The notes beneath the pieces were generated by a model, which did no database searches, was not told the DNA's origin, and was given only the letters and a program-made list of their open reading frames with translations. A program made the position numbers and the translations under genes. 64,000 nucleotides of DNA from Phocoena phocoena (Eukaryota > Chordata > Mammalia > Artiodactyla > Phocoenidae): positions 162,477,270 to 162,541,269 of the forward strand of contig NC_089220.1 in the NCBI RefSeq assembly GCF_963924675.1, read 5' to 3'. This document shows, one piece after another, positions 1-12,429 of this stretch. Position 1 is the stretch's first letter. Each line of letters begins with the position of its first letter.

Positions 1-230
1 ATATTCATTTAGTTTTTGAACCTAACGATTCCACTTCTAGAATTTATACTGTTGGTACAATTCCAGCACTATGAGAATAAGTGTCCACAAGGTTACTTGC
101 TGTAAGCATTTTTATAATTTCAAAATATTGGAAACAACCTAAATGCCCACATATAGGAGAGTGGCTGAATAAACTATGGTACATCCACACAACAGAGTAC
201 AATTGGAATGTGGAACAGTTAAGGAGTGTC
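1..230 (+). mobile_element. Old L1 fragment (end of ORF2)
   Basis: The stretch aatattggaaacaacctaaa followed by a decayed form of the 'one-copy, ggctgaataaactatggtacatcc' passage matches the 3' end of L1 ORF2 in sense orientation. It is heavily mutated and cut by the window start. Confidence 0.6.
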
Positions 231-1699
231 CATTCTACCAGGTGTGGGGCAGGTGTTGCCTGGGGCAGGCTAAAGGAAAATGAAAATATGTAGTCATAGT
301 TGCTAGAACCATCCTATGGCTTTTCTTTCATTTGACGCAAATGTTAAAAATCTGAGGTATGCTACTGGCTTACATCAGGCACCTCTTAAGTGTTTGACAT
401 GCCTTTGGCCTTCGCATAAACCTACAGAGCAGATGATACGGTGTCTAATTTGGCAGGTAAGGAGATGAGACTGTGAAATTAAGTAATTTTACCAAAGACA
501 AAGAGCAAGAAAGGCGGTGGAGTTCAGGTTTAAACCTCAGTCTTCTGGCCAGCGTCTGTACTCCTAAGTTATGAACCATCGTGGTATTTTGCCTCTTTGG
601 GGATTTGACTAGGTGGCTTGTGATTCTATGATTGCAAGATTCGATGAGTATAGATTTGAATCAAATGCCTGAAGAAATTCTAGAACGAAGCTTTATTTGC
701 ATTTGGCTGTTTTCTGTTCTTTAGCATACCGTGCACTTCTAGTATTCTTATGAGTGTTCGTGTTGTTCCTTTTTGCCCATATTACTCTTTCTCACCTTGA
801 CTACCTGAAAAACTCCAGATTTATCTTTTAGGTCTCAACTCGTGTAGAACGTCCTCTCTATTTTCCTGAACCAACACATATGAGTCGTATCCTGTATGCA
901 GTATACAAAAGAGGACAGGGATATGACCCTAAAACCAAGTAAACCTGGGTTTGGGTATGAACTCCATCCACCATTTACTAACTCCATAACTTTGAATAAA
1001 TTACCTAACCTTTTTATAAGGAGGAGGGGAAAATGAACATTTGCTAAGAAACCAACATTCTCCGCCATGATGGAGTTGTGAATTGAAAAGAGCTTTTGTA
1101 CTGCTGAAATGTATAATTCATAATCATTTTATTTACTTAAGAACAGTTTTTTAAATGTATCTAAGTGGGAAGCACTAGTAATCCGTTTGCCAGTTTCTTA
1201 TTTAACATTGTTGAAATCATCTCCATAGCAACCCACAATAGTTCTTTACTAGTGGAATACAGAACAAATGATCAAAATTTAACATCATGGCCTCTGTTGT
1301 TATTTTTTTCAAACATAGTACGCAAGTGCTAAGGACTAAAAAATATATTTATAATAACACTTGAATGTTCTGTAAATGAAAATTATTTCAAGAAGTCAAT
1401 TTAAAGAGGAGGGCATTTAGATATCTTCTGTGTAGTAAGCTTAAGAGGTCATGTGGTTGTAGTTTCTTCATATCCAACACATGGAAGAAACAATTTTATG
1501 GGAAAATATAAATTACCAAAATTGGCCCAAGCAGAGGTATTAAAGTTGAGTAGCTTAAGTGACACAGTAGAAATTTTAAAAGACAAAGATGTAGTCCCTC
1601 TCTTCCAATTGTGTACCTAGTTTAAAAAACTGAAAGTATCTTCCCTTAAATCCAGGAATAAGAAAAAAAGGATCTGCTGCCACTGAGATTATTCCATTT
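231..1699. other. Unclassified AT-rich DNA, no gene seen
   Basis: Apart from a probable antisense MIR relic at about 425-590, I see no coding signal, RNA gene or recognisable repeat. The open frames here are short and lack domain features. Confidence 0.5.
425..590 (-). repeat. Probable MIR SINE relic
   Basis: The run ggagatgagactgtgaaatt, then aagtaattttaccaaagaca, then gttcaggtttaaacctcagt follows the order of the MIR core read antisense (fraction-remaining 'gatgaggaaactgaggc', 'aagtgacttgccc', 'gaacccagg'). It is strongly diverged. Confidence 0.5.
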
Positions 1700-1712
1700 G
1701 CTCAAGAGGTTT

Positions 1713-1916
1713 TTTTTTTTTTTTTTATTACGCGGGCCTCTCACTGTTGTGGCCTCTCCCATTGCGGGGCACAGGCTCCGGACGCGCAGGCTCAGCGGCC
1801 ATGGCTCACGGGCCCAGCCGCTCCGCAGCATGTGGGATCTTCCCGGACCGGGGCACGAACCCGTGTCCCCTGAATTGGAAGGCGGACTCCCAACCACTGC
1901 GCCACCAGGGAAGCCC
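1713..1916 (-). repeat. CHR-2 type SINE
   Basis: Antisense copy: poly-T head, body, and 3' end ...ccaccagggaagccc. It is flanked by a 13-bp target-site duplication, gctcaagaggttt, at 1700-1712 and 1917-1929, so both ends are intact. The small frames across it are SINE-derived, not genes. Confidence 0.92.
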
Positions 1917-1949
1917 GCTCAAGAGGTTTTAAGCAAAGGAATAAGGAAA

Positions 1950-3960
1950 AAGAAGTAAGAGTGAGACATATTGAAAAAGAAGAAAGACAAATATTATTGC
2001 AGATATTTACAGACTAGGAAATTCAAGCAAGTTAACTGTGACACTATTAGACTGATAAAAAGGGTTCAACAAGGTAGATGGATACCAGGTAAATATGCAA
2101 CACTAAGTAAATTTCCTTTTCATCAGTAGGAAAAATAATTGAGAAAGATAATTAGAAAAGAGCTCCATTCTGAACTAGCTGTGTTATTATAATATATACA
2201 GGCCTACACTTAACTGTAAATGTTTAAGACCCACATAAAGAAAACTGAAGGTACAAATGAAGGACACTCAAAGACCTGATCAAATGGGTAAGAAAGAAGC
2301 AAATGAACTTACTTTCTGGAATTAACCATATTCAGTAGTGTACAAATGACAGTTAACAGAGGACATTTTTAGTGTCTTAGATTTTTATTTATTTTTGAAA
2401 TAGACCAGTGGGTCTTAATGTTCACCAGAAAAATAAATATAATATTTAAAGACAAAATTAAGGATTGGTATTTGCTGTACTTCATAGTAAAGCTTGTCAT
2501 AAAGTCATGGTAATAAATATTGTGGAGCTGGGACAGAAAGAGACAAATAGACTGTTGGAACAGGTAAAGAGTCTACTAATAGGTTGATGTAGCTATGTGA
2601 CATTAATGTAAAATAGGTGGCATTTCAAGTTGATGAGAGTGGATGGGTTGAACTACGTAATAATTGGTGTTAGGACAGTTGGTTAGCCATTTATTTAAAA
2701 TATAAATTGTTATTGACATTATACCCAGGGAATTAATCCCAGATTTATGAAAGGTATAAATAGGGAAAACATACAAAAATTCTTAGAGAAAATATACAAT
2801 AAGGGAATAGCTTACAATCTTGATGAATAGAGGTCATTTATAAGCTTACTAGGCAGCCATAAAAGAAAAGATGAATAGCTTTGGAAATTTGACCACATGG
2901 ATGGTTCCTAAACAAAAATAAAACTGCAGTAATGGTGAAAGACACCATAACCAAAATTTTTTAAAAACACAGTTACAAGCCACAAGAAAGATATACTGTA
3001 TATACTATAAATGGGGATTAGCTATAATATGTAGTGTTCCCTCAAAGCAATAAAAATTATACAATAAATGATAGACAAAGATTATTCACAGAAGAAGGAA
3101 TATCAATGGTCAACACATATCTAAAATAATTCAACCCTCTTTATGGGGCTTCCCTGGTGATGCAGTGGTTGAGAGTCCGCCTGCTGATGCAGGGGACACG
3201 GGTTCGTGCCCCGGTCCGGGAGGATCCCACATGCCGCGGAGCGGCTGGGCCCGTGAGCCATGGCTGCTGAGCCTGTGCGTCCGGAGCCTGTGCTCCGCAA
3301 CGGGAGACGCCACAACAGTGAGAGGACTGCATACCGAAAAGAAAAAAAAAAAAAAAAATTCAACCCTGTTTAATAAATAAGTGCAAAGTTAAACCTTTGA
3401 AACCTTGGTTTAACCCATCAAAGTGACAAAAAAAAGTTTAGTAATATCTACTATTTGTGAGACTGTAGAAACATTGACCCTCTTTTACACAGATTATGGG
3501 AATATAACCAGTATATTTAGGAAACTAAACATACAACATTTAGGAAAAGAAACTTGTAGGAAAGACAAAGTGGCAATATCCATTCAAGAATTTAATATTC
3601 ATACTCTTAAACTCAGCCAACCTCAATCCTAGGAATCTAGCCTACTGTCATATTAACAAGAAATATGCAGATAAATGTGTTGATTTTGATATTGTGCAGT
3701 ACTATTCTGAAAACAAATTTAAATGTAGGATACTATGTAACAATTTTTTTAATGGAAATATAAATCCTGACATAGGAATGTATGTTGTTAGGTAAAATGT
3801 GCAAATTCCAAAATAATATGCGTATTAAAATACTATGCAGGGTACAGAAAGTATGTGAAAATGCAAAACAAGTGTAACAGCATACACATCAAAGTATTCA
3901 GAGTTGTCAGCGACCTGTCTAGAAGGAGGCTGGCTCTGGAGGAAAGGGCAGTTTCGTATT
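1950..3960 (+). mobile_element. Old L1 element, ORF2 and 3' end, split by a SINE
   Basis: Decayed sense matches to L1 ORF2 occur in order: the reverse-transcriptase-side passages near 2220-2300, the 'gactgttggaacaggtaaag' passage near 2545, 'aagaaggaatatcaatggtc' near 3090, and the C-terminal passages at 3410-3660. The reading frame is destroyed throughout. A CHR-2 SINE at 3145-3356 interrupts it. Confidence 0.6.
3145..3356 (+). repeat. CHR-2 type SINE
   Basis: Full-length copy with A-tail. The target-site duplication aattcaaccctctttat (3128-3144) recurs after the tail from 3357 with one or two mismatches. It is inserted within an older L1. Confidence 0.92.
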
Positions 3961-4089
3961 TTAGTTTCTGCATTTGTATTTTAACAAGAACTGCTTTAGT
4001 AGCTTAGAAATGCATTTTTCCAAAAAGATCTTAAAAACGGTCACAATATTTAAAAAATAACACCACCTCTTAACAGTAAAAGGCAGGGC

Positions 4090-6480
4090 CAGCTGGCTGC
4101 TTTCAGCAGCGGCTCTGAGATGAAATGTGCCCGTCCCTCGGTTTTCCTCCCCTGTTGTCAGAAAGCATTACACACTTTGTGCCTCGTGCAGAGTCAGACA
4201 AGCCAGGAATGCGATTGAAGATGAAGCAAATAACCTCTCTTCCCAAGCCTCCCTCCCCGCCTCACTCCCAGAGCTGGATTCTTCTCCACTCACATATGCC
4301 CAGAGAGTCATGAAAATCAAAAGCACGGTAATACCTAATTTTGCTTCTCTGACCCTTTCCCAGAAAGGAAGCCTCGTGATGTGTTGGCACACTTAATTGT
4401 CCAATTGTTTCTAGACTTTCCATGCCAGCCGTGAGCTTTCACAGCCGAAAATGGCATTGCTTTGACAGTCTGATGCAAGTGCCTCTTGAATGACCTGTGG
4501 ACTCATCCAGGGAGGACATCCTCCAAGGAAGGACATGGCCCAGATTTCATACACTGGCTGTTGCTGACAGGGATTTGTGAACCAGATATTTTCCAGAGTC
4601 TCTGGTATGACCTGACTGTTAAGTAGATATTTCTCTTCTCCTGGAAGAAAAGTGGTGGGTTATTTCTGGGGCAGGATCTAATGCCAATGGACTGGCTTTA
4701 AAGAGAGAGAACAAGAGATAGCTGTCTATATTGTGAAGATCAGGAACTTGGAAAAGCTCAGTACTTCTCCAATCCTAAAATAGCTGCATAGGAAAATGTG
4801 TCCTCTTAATCGACACAGTTTTTACTTTATCACTTTTCCTAGCGTATGCACAATTGAACTTTAATGGGGTAGTCATTGATTGGAAATGACATCTTTTCTT
4901 TCTTCACCGTGCGTGATGAGTGTGTGTGTGTGTGTTTCCAATGCAGTCTATTGAATGGGAAATAAAAAGCCCAGCAGAGGTGCTCAGAGACCTGAGCTTC
5001 GAAGAATGCTGACAAAAAGTCATTCCTCAGACTGAATTTCACAATTTCCCAAACCAGACTCCCCAGTGGCACCGGAACTACAGGCCATCCAGTTCTGCCC
5101 TGATCCTACATAGCTTTTCTTCCTGCTCAGCCAGCATGAGTTAAACTATGTCAGAGTAGAATCTTTTGTGGTGTTGCTAGGTGGCTGATCTCTGCCTTAC
5201 AGAAGCGAAATCTAGCTAATGAGGTAGAACTTTTTGAACTTCTCCCTCTTCGTAGTGAAATGTTGACACATCTAAGTAGTTCAATGCATTTTAATTTTGA
5301 AACTCCCGCGGGACTTTTCTCATCCTCTGAAAGTCCTCGTTTATGTTTGCCATTGCCTTAATCTGCTGTCCATCTGTAACTCTGAGATGTACGGCATCCC
5401 TTTGTATTCTTCAGAGAAAGACTTTGTTTATTTTCCTTAGTTTGGCCAGGAGGAAGAAGGAGGTAACGGAACTTGTTTGTGTCTATAAGTTTAGGATTAA
5501 ATTGTCACTACTCATTATCAGTGGCTAGATTTTATATAAGCTGTAAGTCTATAGGTCCATATTATCCTTCTGTCTACTATGTATTGATACGTAAAAACTT
5601 GTGAGAGTCAGATATATGAAAACTAGAAAAAGTAATACACAATACAGAACAAATAATTTTATGGAAAGTATGATAGTGTTGGTAGATGTTCTTGCCTTTT
5701 CATTCTCTGTGGGCAGTGACTGACCACACAAATACACTGGAGTAAATACCACAAGAGTAGCAAGAAAAAAAGATAAAAGAGAACAGGCATTTTGGTGTTA
5801 AAGAGAAATGTATCCCTTTTGAATTTATTGCTTGGGGATCCAGAATGAAAACATAGAAGATCCCTTCACAGCAAAACTTTTGTTTTGGTGTCACCACTAT
5901 CTGACAATGTAGAGGACTAAAGTGACATGCTTTCTGAATATACATGGGGAATTCTAATTTTGGAATAAAAATATTTTCTAATAATTGCTTTCTTCATTTT
6001 GTAGATAAAACTGAAAAACACTATTCTCTTGTTAGAGTGTCAGAATGAGAATGTCTTTAGTTTGAATTAAGACTTCAGTAAAGGAAACAAGGCTTTACAT
6101 ATATTATTCTTTTCCATTTTGTTGGAATTTAAAATATTACAAGAATTTTCTCTGTAGCAATGTAAGTTGTAATGCATTGTCTTTTCCTATTGGTTATGGA
6201 GGAACACAAGCTCTATACAAAAAAAGGTATATGTTGATAGATGATATATAATATATTATTTTTATGGTATATTTTTCACTAAGATAGATCACCCTAGGGA
6301 ACAAATATATATCCATATTGACAAGTATTTTGCTATTTTTTAAATTTATTTTTATGGTAAAACATCACAATACATAACTTAGTCATTTATTCAATGTCAA
6401 GTATGTGAAATATTGTGAGGTGTAAGAGAAGAAAGAGTGGACTTATAATTAGCAGATCTGCCTTGACTACGTTTAATAAT
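4090..6480. other. Unclassified DNA, no gene seen
   Basis: A (GT)n run lies at 4918-4935. The sequence is otherwise non-repetitive by eye and AT-rich after about 5.5 kb. Open frames up to 89 codons show no domain, splice context or codon pattern that I would trust. Confidence 0.45.
4918..4935 (+). repeat. Short (GT)n microsatellite
   Basis: A run of alternating G and T of about nine units within unclassified DNA. Confidence 0.9.
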
Positions 6481-6485
6481 TATAT

Positions 6486-6985
6486 AGCAGTATTAGTCAG
6501 GAGTCTATCAGAAAAGACAATTCACTCCAGATGGCTAAAATAACAAAACTTTCAAGAATATTTACTTTAATGAAGGTATAGGCAAGGTTTAAGAAATGAC
6601 AAGTGATGTTGAGACTCCAAGAGACTAGCAACAGTAGAAAGGCTACATTGAGGGAACAAGGAGTAGGTCCTAGATACCCAGTTCCTGGTGAGAGCTGGAA
6701 CTGTGGGGAGGGGGCCTTGTAGCAGGAGTGGGAGTTGGAGAAGCAACTGCCTTGGCAGAGAAGCTGGAGGAAACAGATAAAACATATGCAAATTCTCTCT
6801 TCTCCCACCCCTCAAACTCCAACTTCTGTCTCCCCTTGCTTGGCTAAACCCAACAGAAAGCCAACCAGGGACCTTAGATAAGGGGGTAACCCATAGTGGT
6901 TCTTATCCCAGGCCACAGATAAGGGCGTAGAAGGGAGTGACCTGTAGAATGACCTTGGTAAATCTTTTAACCTCTCTCTATCATA
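6486..6985 (-). repeat. Ancient interspersed repeat, family uncertain
   Basis: It begins gtattagtcaggagtctatc and continues through 'ctttaatgaaggtataggca' and a purine-rich 'agcaggagtgggagttggag' block. This text recurs in mammalian genomes as an old repeat. I cannot name the family safely, and the orientation is a guess. Confidence 0.4.
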
Positions 6986-7011
6986 GTGTAATAGGGGAGA
7001 AACTTTTGTAG

Positions 7012-7425
7012 TATTCTATTACAAGCTAATTACTAAAGGAATGTTGCCTATAAGCTTAAATTATACATAATGGCCCATCTCTGGGAACCCTGACTCCCAG
7101 GTAATGAGCATTAAGCTAAAATACCTTTGTTTAGCTCACAAGAAACATCCTGACCAGGCCCGCCTGTGAATGACTGCAGGGAGAAAGAAATGAACACATC
7201 CCCTCTGGAGGCTGATGGGAAGCAGGAAGTGTTTGATTTACTCCCCTTTTAGCATAAAAGGAGCCTGAATTCTAATTCAGGCAAGATGGTTCTTTCGGGC
7301 ATGAGCCCACTGTTTTTCCGGTTTGCTGGCTTTCCAAATAAAGTCATTATTCCTTGCCCCGACAACTCATCTCTCGATTATTGGCCTGTCATGCGACACG
7401 CAGTACAAGCTTAGACTCAGTAACA
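7012..7425 (+). mobile_element. Solo LTR of an endogenous retrovirus (artiodactyl ERV1-like)
   Basis: The stretch has LTR architecture: a TATA-like agcataaaaggagcc at about 7251-7265, a polyadenylation signal AATAAA in ccaaataaagtcattattcc near 7335-7355, and a 3' portion (ttggcctgtcatgcgacacg) typical of ruminant and whale ERV LTRs. A 4-bp duplication, gtag, at 7008-7011 and 7426-7429 would fit a class I integration and sets these ends. It is too short for significance alone. No gag, pol or env sequence is adjacent, so this is a recombined solo LTR. The terminal TG/CA is imperfect (TA...CA). Confidence 0.65.
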
Positions 7426-7429
7426 GTAG

Positions 7430-9400
7430 TATATGTATCAATTAGAAAGCCCATCCAGTTTCTACTGATACAGATCTGACTACAGTGACTTAAAAACCTA
7501 AGGAAAAAAAATATTTTTTAATAATAAAAATTCTGGAGATAAATAACTACTGGCATTGTTTCACTTCTTCAAAGATGCCAAAAGCAAATCTACAATTCTT
7601 CTGACCTTACATTCTGGGCCTGGTCCTCCATCATGACCCCTTTCCAGACAACTCAAAAAAAGATCGGACAGACGGGGAAAAGAGGCTTAACCAGAAGCCC
7701 CACCTAACAATTTCCACATCTGTCTCATTTTCCAAAGAAATGACCTGTGACAAGATATTCAGTGCCAGTTTAGATTAGGGGGTAAAGGTCAGTAAGACTA
7801 TCAAGTTGTTAAGATATTGTGATTCTTTTAGACACCTTGTGCAACAGTGAGGCTATTAAAATTGTTGAGAGGGGAATTTTGAAGGAGTGGATTTATGAAG
7901 ATTTCTTGGCGATGCTGAGTCCCACTTCATCCCTCAAGGCAAAGCACAGTGAAATTGGCTTCAGAGAGACCTCTTGGAGAGCACTGATGTTTCCTCTCAT
8001 TTAAGAGCTCACAGACTGAAGTTTGTCATGCACATGAGATACCTACAGGTGGGTGGTAGTGGCTGTTGTCCTACAGTGTCAGGGCAGAGTGAAGCAGCAG
8101 AGGGGACATTGGAAAACAGCTGCATTCCTCCTCTTACAAGTAAGTCAAAAGTATACAAATCCTGGAGACAGGATGTTCTACTCACGTTAGTAATGTCAGC
8201 CTAGTGGTTGTAAAAGTGGTTTCCTCAAGGTGGTTTTGCCAGAAGGTGAGGGAACCCCAAAGAGAAAGGACTCCAAAACAGCCTTCTGAAAAATCCAGAT
8301 TCTTTCAACACTTGCCAGGCCCAGAGAACTGGAAGAACAACTCAAGGAAGAATATACTTTATCTGTTTTCCCCTGGCCTTCCCCAGACTCCCATGCCAGG
8401 TGGACCAGAAGCAGCTGGGAGGGGAGCAGCTGAGGGAGAAAGAAAATGCCAGCTCACCTTTTCTCCAATGGGGCAGCCCTCTTAAAGCTGGCCCCTGCTA
8501 AGGGAGGGGAAGAAACACAAATTTAAGTTTGGGGTTTTGGTTATTACATAAGATTAAGCATTCAGATCACCAAAACAAGGTACTAAAAGTGACCATCACA
8601 TTATTGATTTACCTAAAGTGAGCAGGAAAGTCATGAGGGCTACTGGAATTTTTATTCATCTGTACTAGATTTAAAGACCATGGAAGACAAAATGGATTTT
8701 ATTTTTATTATATTCCAAAAGCCATGCTTGTGCAATACACAGGTTTACTAGTTTTCAGTTGGGCATTTTTCAGGGTTTTGTTTGTTCGTTTGTTTGCTTT
8801 AGAACGAGGAGAGAACAGATATGGTGCCCAGAGGTTTCTTCCATAGAACTCATATGCAGATTGAACAGGATGAGCTAGACTCAGGGTCCTCAAATATGAC
8901 TGCACAGCTATGAGAAATAATATGCTATTAAAAGGCAAGTAGACTATAAAAATTTAGTAAGAAGAGTTTGGTTCCAGAGACTTATTTGGTGAGAGCCAAA
9001 TAAAAAGTACCATAAAATGGGCAAAATTGACTGGACATTTAACTCCTGAAGAAGAATCAGTACCAGAAATACTTCCAGTTTGGTGGTAGAAATACTTCCA
9101 TTTCAATACATGAAATGAGATATGAAAGCAAGATTCTGCACTCATGAAATTAGGATAAAAGAAAATTGCAGTTGTGGCTTTGATCTGCACCTTTTATAAA
9201 GCTGAATGCCTATCACAGTAAAGAGCACAGATTGCCTTGCACCTAGTTCTTGGGCCAAGCCACCTATGGGAGCAAGAGCTACAAATTTGAGAGCTCTGGT
9301 ATCATGACAGCACAGGAGCCTTGAAACAATAAGACTTGATAGGAGAATGAAAGGCAACCTAAGAAAGGTAACCTGAAACCACTACACAGGGGGGAATCAT
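7430..9400. other. Unclassified DNA, no gene seen
   Basis: A short (GTTT)n run lies near 8777-8800. Open frames of 61-93 codons at 7.8-8.5 kb overlap one another and have no recognisable domain. The part from about 8.95 kb could be a very decayed L1 5' region. Confidence 0.4.
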
Positions 9401-10690
9401 GAGAGAGAACTCCAATTCATGATGAGCTCACCAAATAACACTCTAAGGCAATAAGAAAACCTATGATAAGAGAGAGAGTAAGGAAAATCAACAATTTGGA
9501 AATAAACTCCTGGTGAAATAAAAAGAAAAAAGCAATTTAAAATAAATTTTAAATAGGTATGTTAAAGAGCCTCAAAAACCTAAATTTGGAAATAAACTCC
9601 TGGTGAAATAAAAAGAAAAAAGCAATTTAAAATAAATTTTAAATAGGTATGTTAAAGAGCCTCAAAAACCTAAAGGAAGAAGTATGACCTGCAAAAGAGC
9701 AAAATAATTTTTTTCAAGTGAAAAGGCAACTATGATTCAACAAAAAGTGAACTGAAAACTAGTCATGGAAATTTAAAATAAAATCCAGTTCTAAGTTGAA
9801 CACAGTTGAAGAGAGAATAAGTAAATTGGAAGATATTATTAACAAATTAACTCAATACAGCACAGAAAAACAAAAAAATTAAAGATATGAAAGGATAGTT
9901 GTGATATATGGAGGATAGATTGATGAGCTTCAGTATACACCACTATGATTTCTAGAAACATAGAAAAATAGAATATTAGAAAAGCAATATTGAAAGAATG
10001 AAAATGCTAAGAATATTTTTGATTTGAGTAAAATTGTGACTTCAAATTTAGCACATGAAGTACTACACAATATGAAAAACAAAACAAAAAAACAAAATCC
10101 ACTCCTTAATGAGCAATAGAAAAATTGCAGGATATCAGGGGAAAGAGAATAGTTTATTGATAAAAGCATTTGGAAGAAAAGATACAAAGTACTTATAAAT
10201 CTTTAGCAATTAAATTGACCATGGATTTCTCTCAAGACTAAAGATGCCAAATGACAACAGAGGGAAAATGCCGGGGGAACATAACTGTCAAACTAGAATT
10301 TCATGCCCTAGTAAACTCTTTAAAATAAGGCATGAGTGAACAAAAGACATTGTCAGTCATAGGAAGATCAGGAATATTTATTACCCATAGACTTTCCAAT
10401 AAAAGAAACAATTCCTTGCTAAGTACTTAAACAAAGAGAAAACTTTATCCCCAAAGGAAAGTGTAGATGCACAAAACAATGGTGATTAAAGAAGTTGGTA
10501 AACCCTTCTATAAATTTATTAACTATTAACTCTAAAAATAATACTGTTTTTAAAAGTCAGAACTAAAATTTAGAAAGGAATAACATTAAAGAGGAAAGAG
10601 AGAGTTCAGAAGGTAGTTATATGGACTAAATTCTTTTTTCATTTCAGAAGAAGATAAACATTCCAAATTTTAGGATTTTCTTGAGAAATA
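9400..10690 (+). mobile_element. Old L1 relic, ORF1-side portion
   Basis: Sense passages resemble the L1 ORF1 region, for example actagaatttcatgccctag then cattgtcagtcataggaaga, the degraded 'final product ... peptide' text seen in L1M and HAL1 copies. No frame survives. It contains the 90-bp tandem duplication at 9493-9673. Confidence 0.5.
9493..9673. repeat. Perfect 90-bp tandem duplication
   Basis: Copy 1 (9493-9582) and copy 2 (9583-9672) both run from aatttggaaataaactcctg to gagcctcaaaaacctaa with no mismatch by eye. The surrounding L1 relic is old, so the duplication is recent or an assembly error. Confidence 0.95.
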
Positions 10691-10704
10691 TTAGTTATGA
10701 ATAT

Positions 10705-11228
10705 GTTTTTTCATAGTTTTATTGTGGTAAATATACATAACATAAAATTTAACCAATTTTTAGGTGTAGAGTTAAGTAGTATTAAGTATATTCGCATTGT
10801 TGTGCAACCATCACTACCATCCATCTGCAGAACGCTTTTCAATTTATAAAACTGAAATTCTGTACCCATTAAACAATAACTCCCATTCTAACCCCATCCC
10901 TTGGCAACCTCCATTCTACTTTCTGTCTCTCATATATTTGACTACTCTAGGTGCCTCATATAAGTGGAATCATATCGTGCTTATCCACTGGCTTATTTCA
11001 CTTAGCATAATGCCCTCAAAGTTCATCTATGTTGTAACATGTGTCTCAATTCCCTTCATTTTTAAAGCTGAATAATATCCCATTATATGGATATACCTAC
11101 CACATTTTGTTTATCCACTCATCCATCAGTGGACCCTTGGGTTGCTTATACCTTTTGGCTGTTGTGAATAACACTGCTCTTAACATGGGTATACGAATAT
11201 CTGTTAGAGTTCCTCCTTTCAAACTATG
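10705..11228 (-). mobile_element. L1M 3' UTR / 3' end, antisense
   Basis: It reads ttttattgtggtaaatatac, then gttgtgcaaccatcactacc, then cacttagcataatgccctca, then aatatcccattatatggata and ttgggttgcttatacctttt. This is the familiar order of an L1M tail in reverse. It sits inside an older sense L1. Confidence 0.75.
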
Positions 11229-11239
11229 AATATTTTTTA

Positions 11240-12420
11240 AAATATAGAGATAACCAGCAAAGAATAAAAATAAAATGTGTGCTTCCAAGGAAAAGAGAGA
11301 AGAAAATAAATGGCAGTCTACGAACCCACAAAAACCAACAGAAACCATAAGAAAATAAAAGCAATGCTAAACAGGAAGCACAAAATAAAATAATAAAAAT
11401 ATTGAAACAACAGTAATCACAGTACATTTAAACAGATGAAAATTGACTATTTAATGGTATCAATTATATTATTGGTTTAAAAAATATCCAATTACATGCT
11501 ACTTAAGGGAATATATACAAAAAGTTTGAAGAGAGAAAGGGGGGATGTAAAACATACCCAGGAAAAAAATAATAAAAATAAAGCTGCTATAGAAGTAAAC
11601 TAAATAAAAATGAGGCAAAAAATTAGAATAGGAATGAAAAGGAAAAAAAGTATTATATAGGAATAAAGGTGAATAAAAGAATAATTCCTCATGAACCTAA
11701 ATGCACATAATGAGACCGCATCAAAATACATATAGCAAAAGTTGATCAAGTTACAAGGAAACTTCATTTCCATGATTGAATTAATTTTTTAGAGTATGAG
11801 ATTACTATGTTGCATTGTTAATACCTTTTTAAAAATACATAAAATTGAGATTTATCTCAAAAACTTAAATTTTCAAAAATGACTTATGAAGAAACAAAAA
11901 TAATCACCTTAGATAAATCAAATAAACAAAAACTATTCCCATCAAGTGGCCATTGAAACCAGACAAGTTTTTTTCTTTCCTCTTTTAATGTGAAATATAT
12001 CATATATTTAGAAAATTGAAGAAAACATGCGTTAATTTAAGAAACACTTACAAAGCAAATTCCCATATCTGATGGTTTTAAAAATGAGCTTTACCAAATC
12101 TTCATGGAAAAATCATCCCTATTTTATACTGACGATTTCAGAAAAATAAAAAGAAATAGAAAAACCATCCTATTTATGAGACTTAGGATAATATTGATAC
12201 CAATGATGGATAAGGACAAATCAAAGGAAGTGTCGAGCACGTTCACTTCTAAAGACAAAGGCAAAAATCAAAAGTGAAATACTCAAACTGAATTTATCAA
12301 TTGTTACTAGATAAAGTAACTTATTCCTAGTGAGGTTCAGGAGATCGCCACTGTGCTAGTGAATGACAAAACTGGATATCGGGTCTACCTGGTTCCAGAT
12401 CCAGAGTCAAAGGGGAGTCA
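11240..12420 (+). mobile_element. Old L1 relic, ORF2 portion
   Basis: The passages 'atgcacataatgagaccgca ... agcaaaagttgatcaagtta' (endonuclease part) and 'atgagctttaccaaatcttc ... gataccaatgatggataagg' (reverse-transcriptase part) follow L1 ORF2 order in sense. Stops and indels are everywhere. It probably continues the 9.4-10.7 kb element. Confidence 0.5.
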
Positions 12421-12429
12421 TTGATGGTT

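Noticed and set aside
3145..3220. tRNA gene in the SINE heads
   Set aside because: A-box (tggtgatgcagtgg) and B-box-like (ggttcgtgcccc) elements are those of the tRNA-derived SINE, each followed by the SINE body and A-tail, so these are not tRNA genes.
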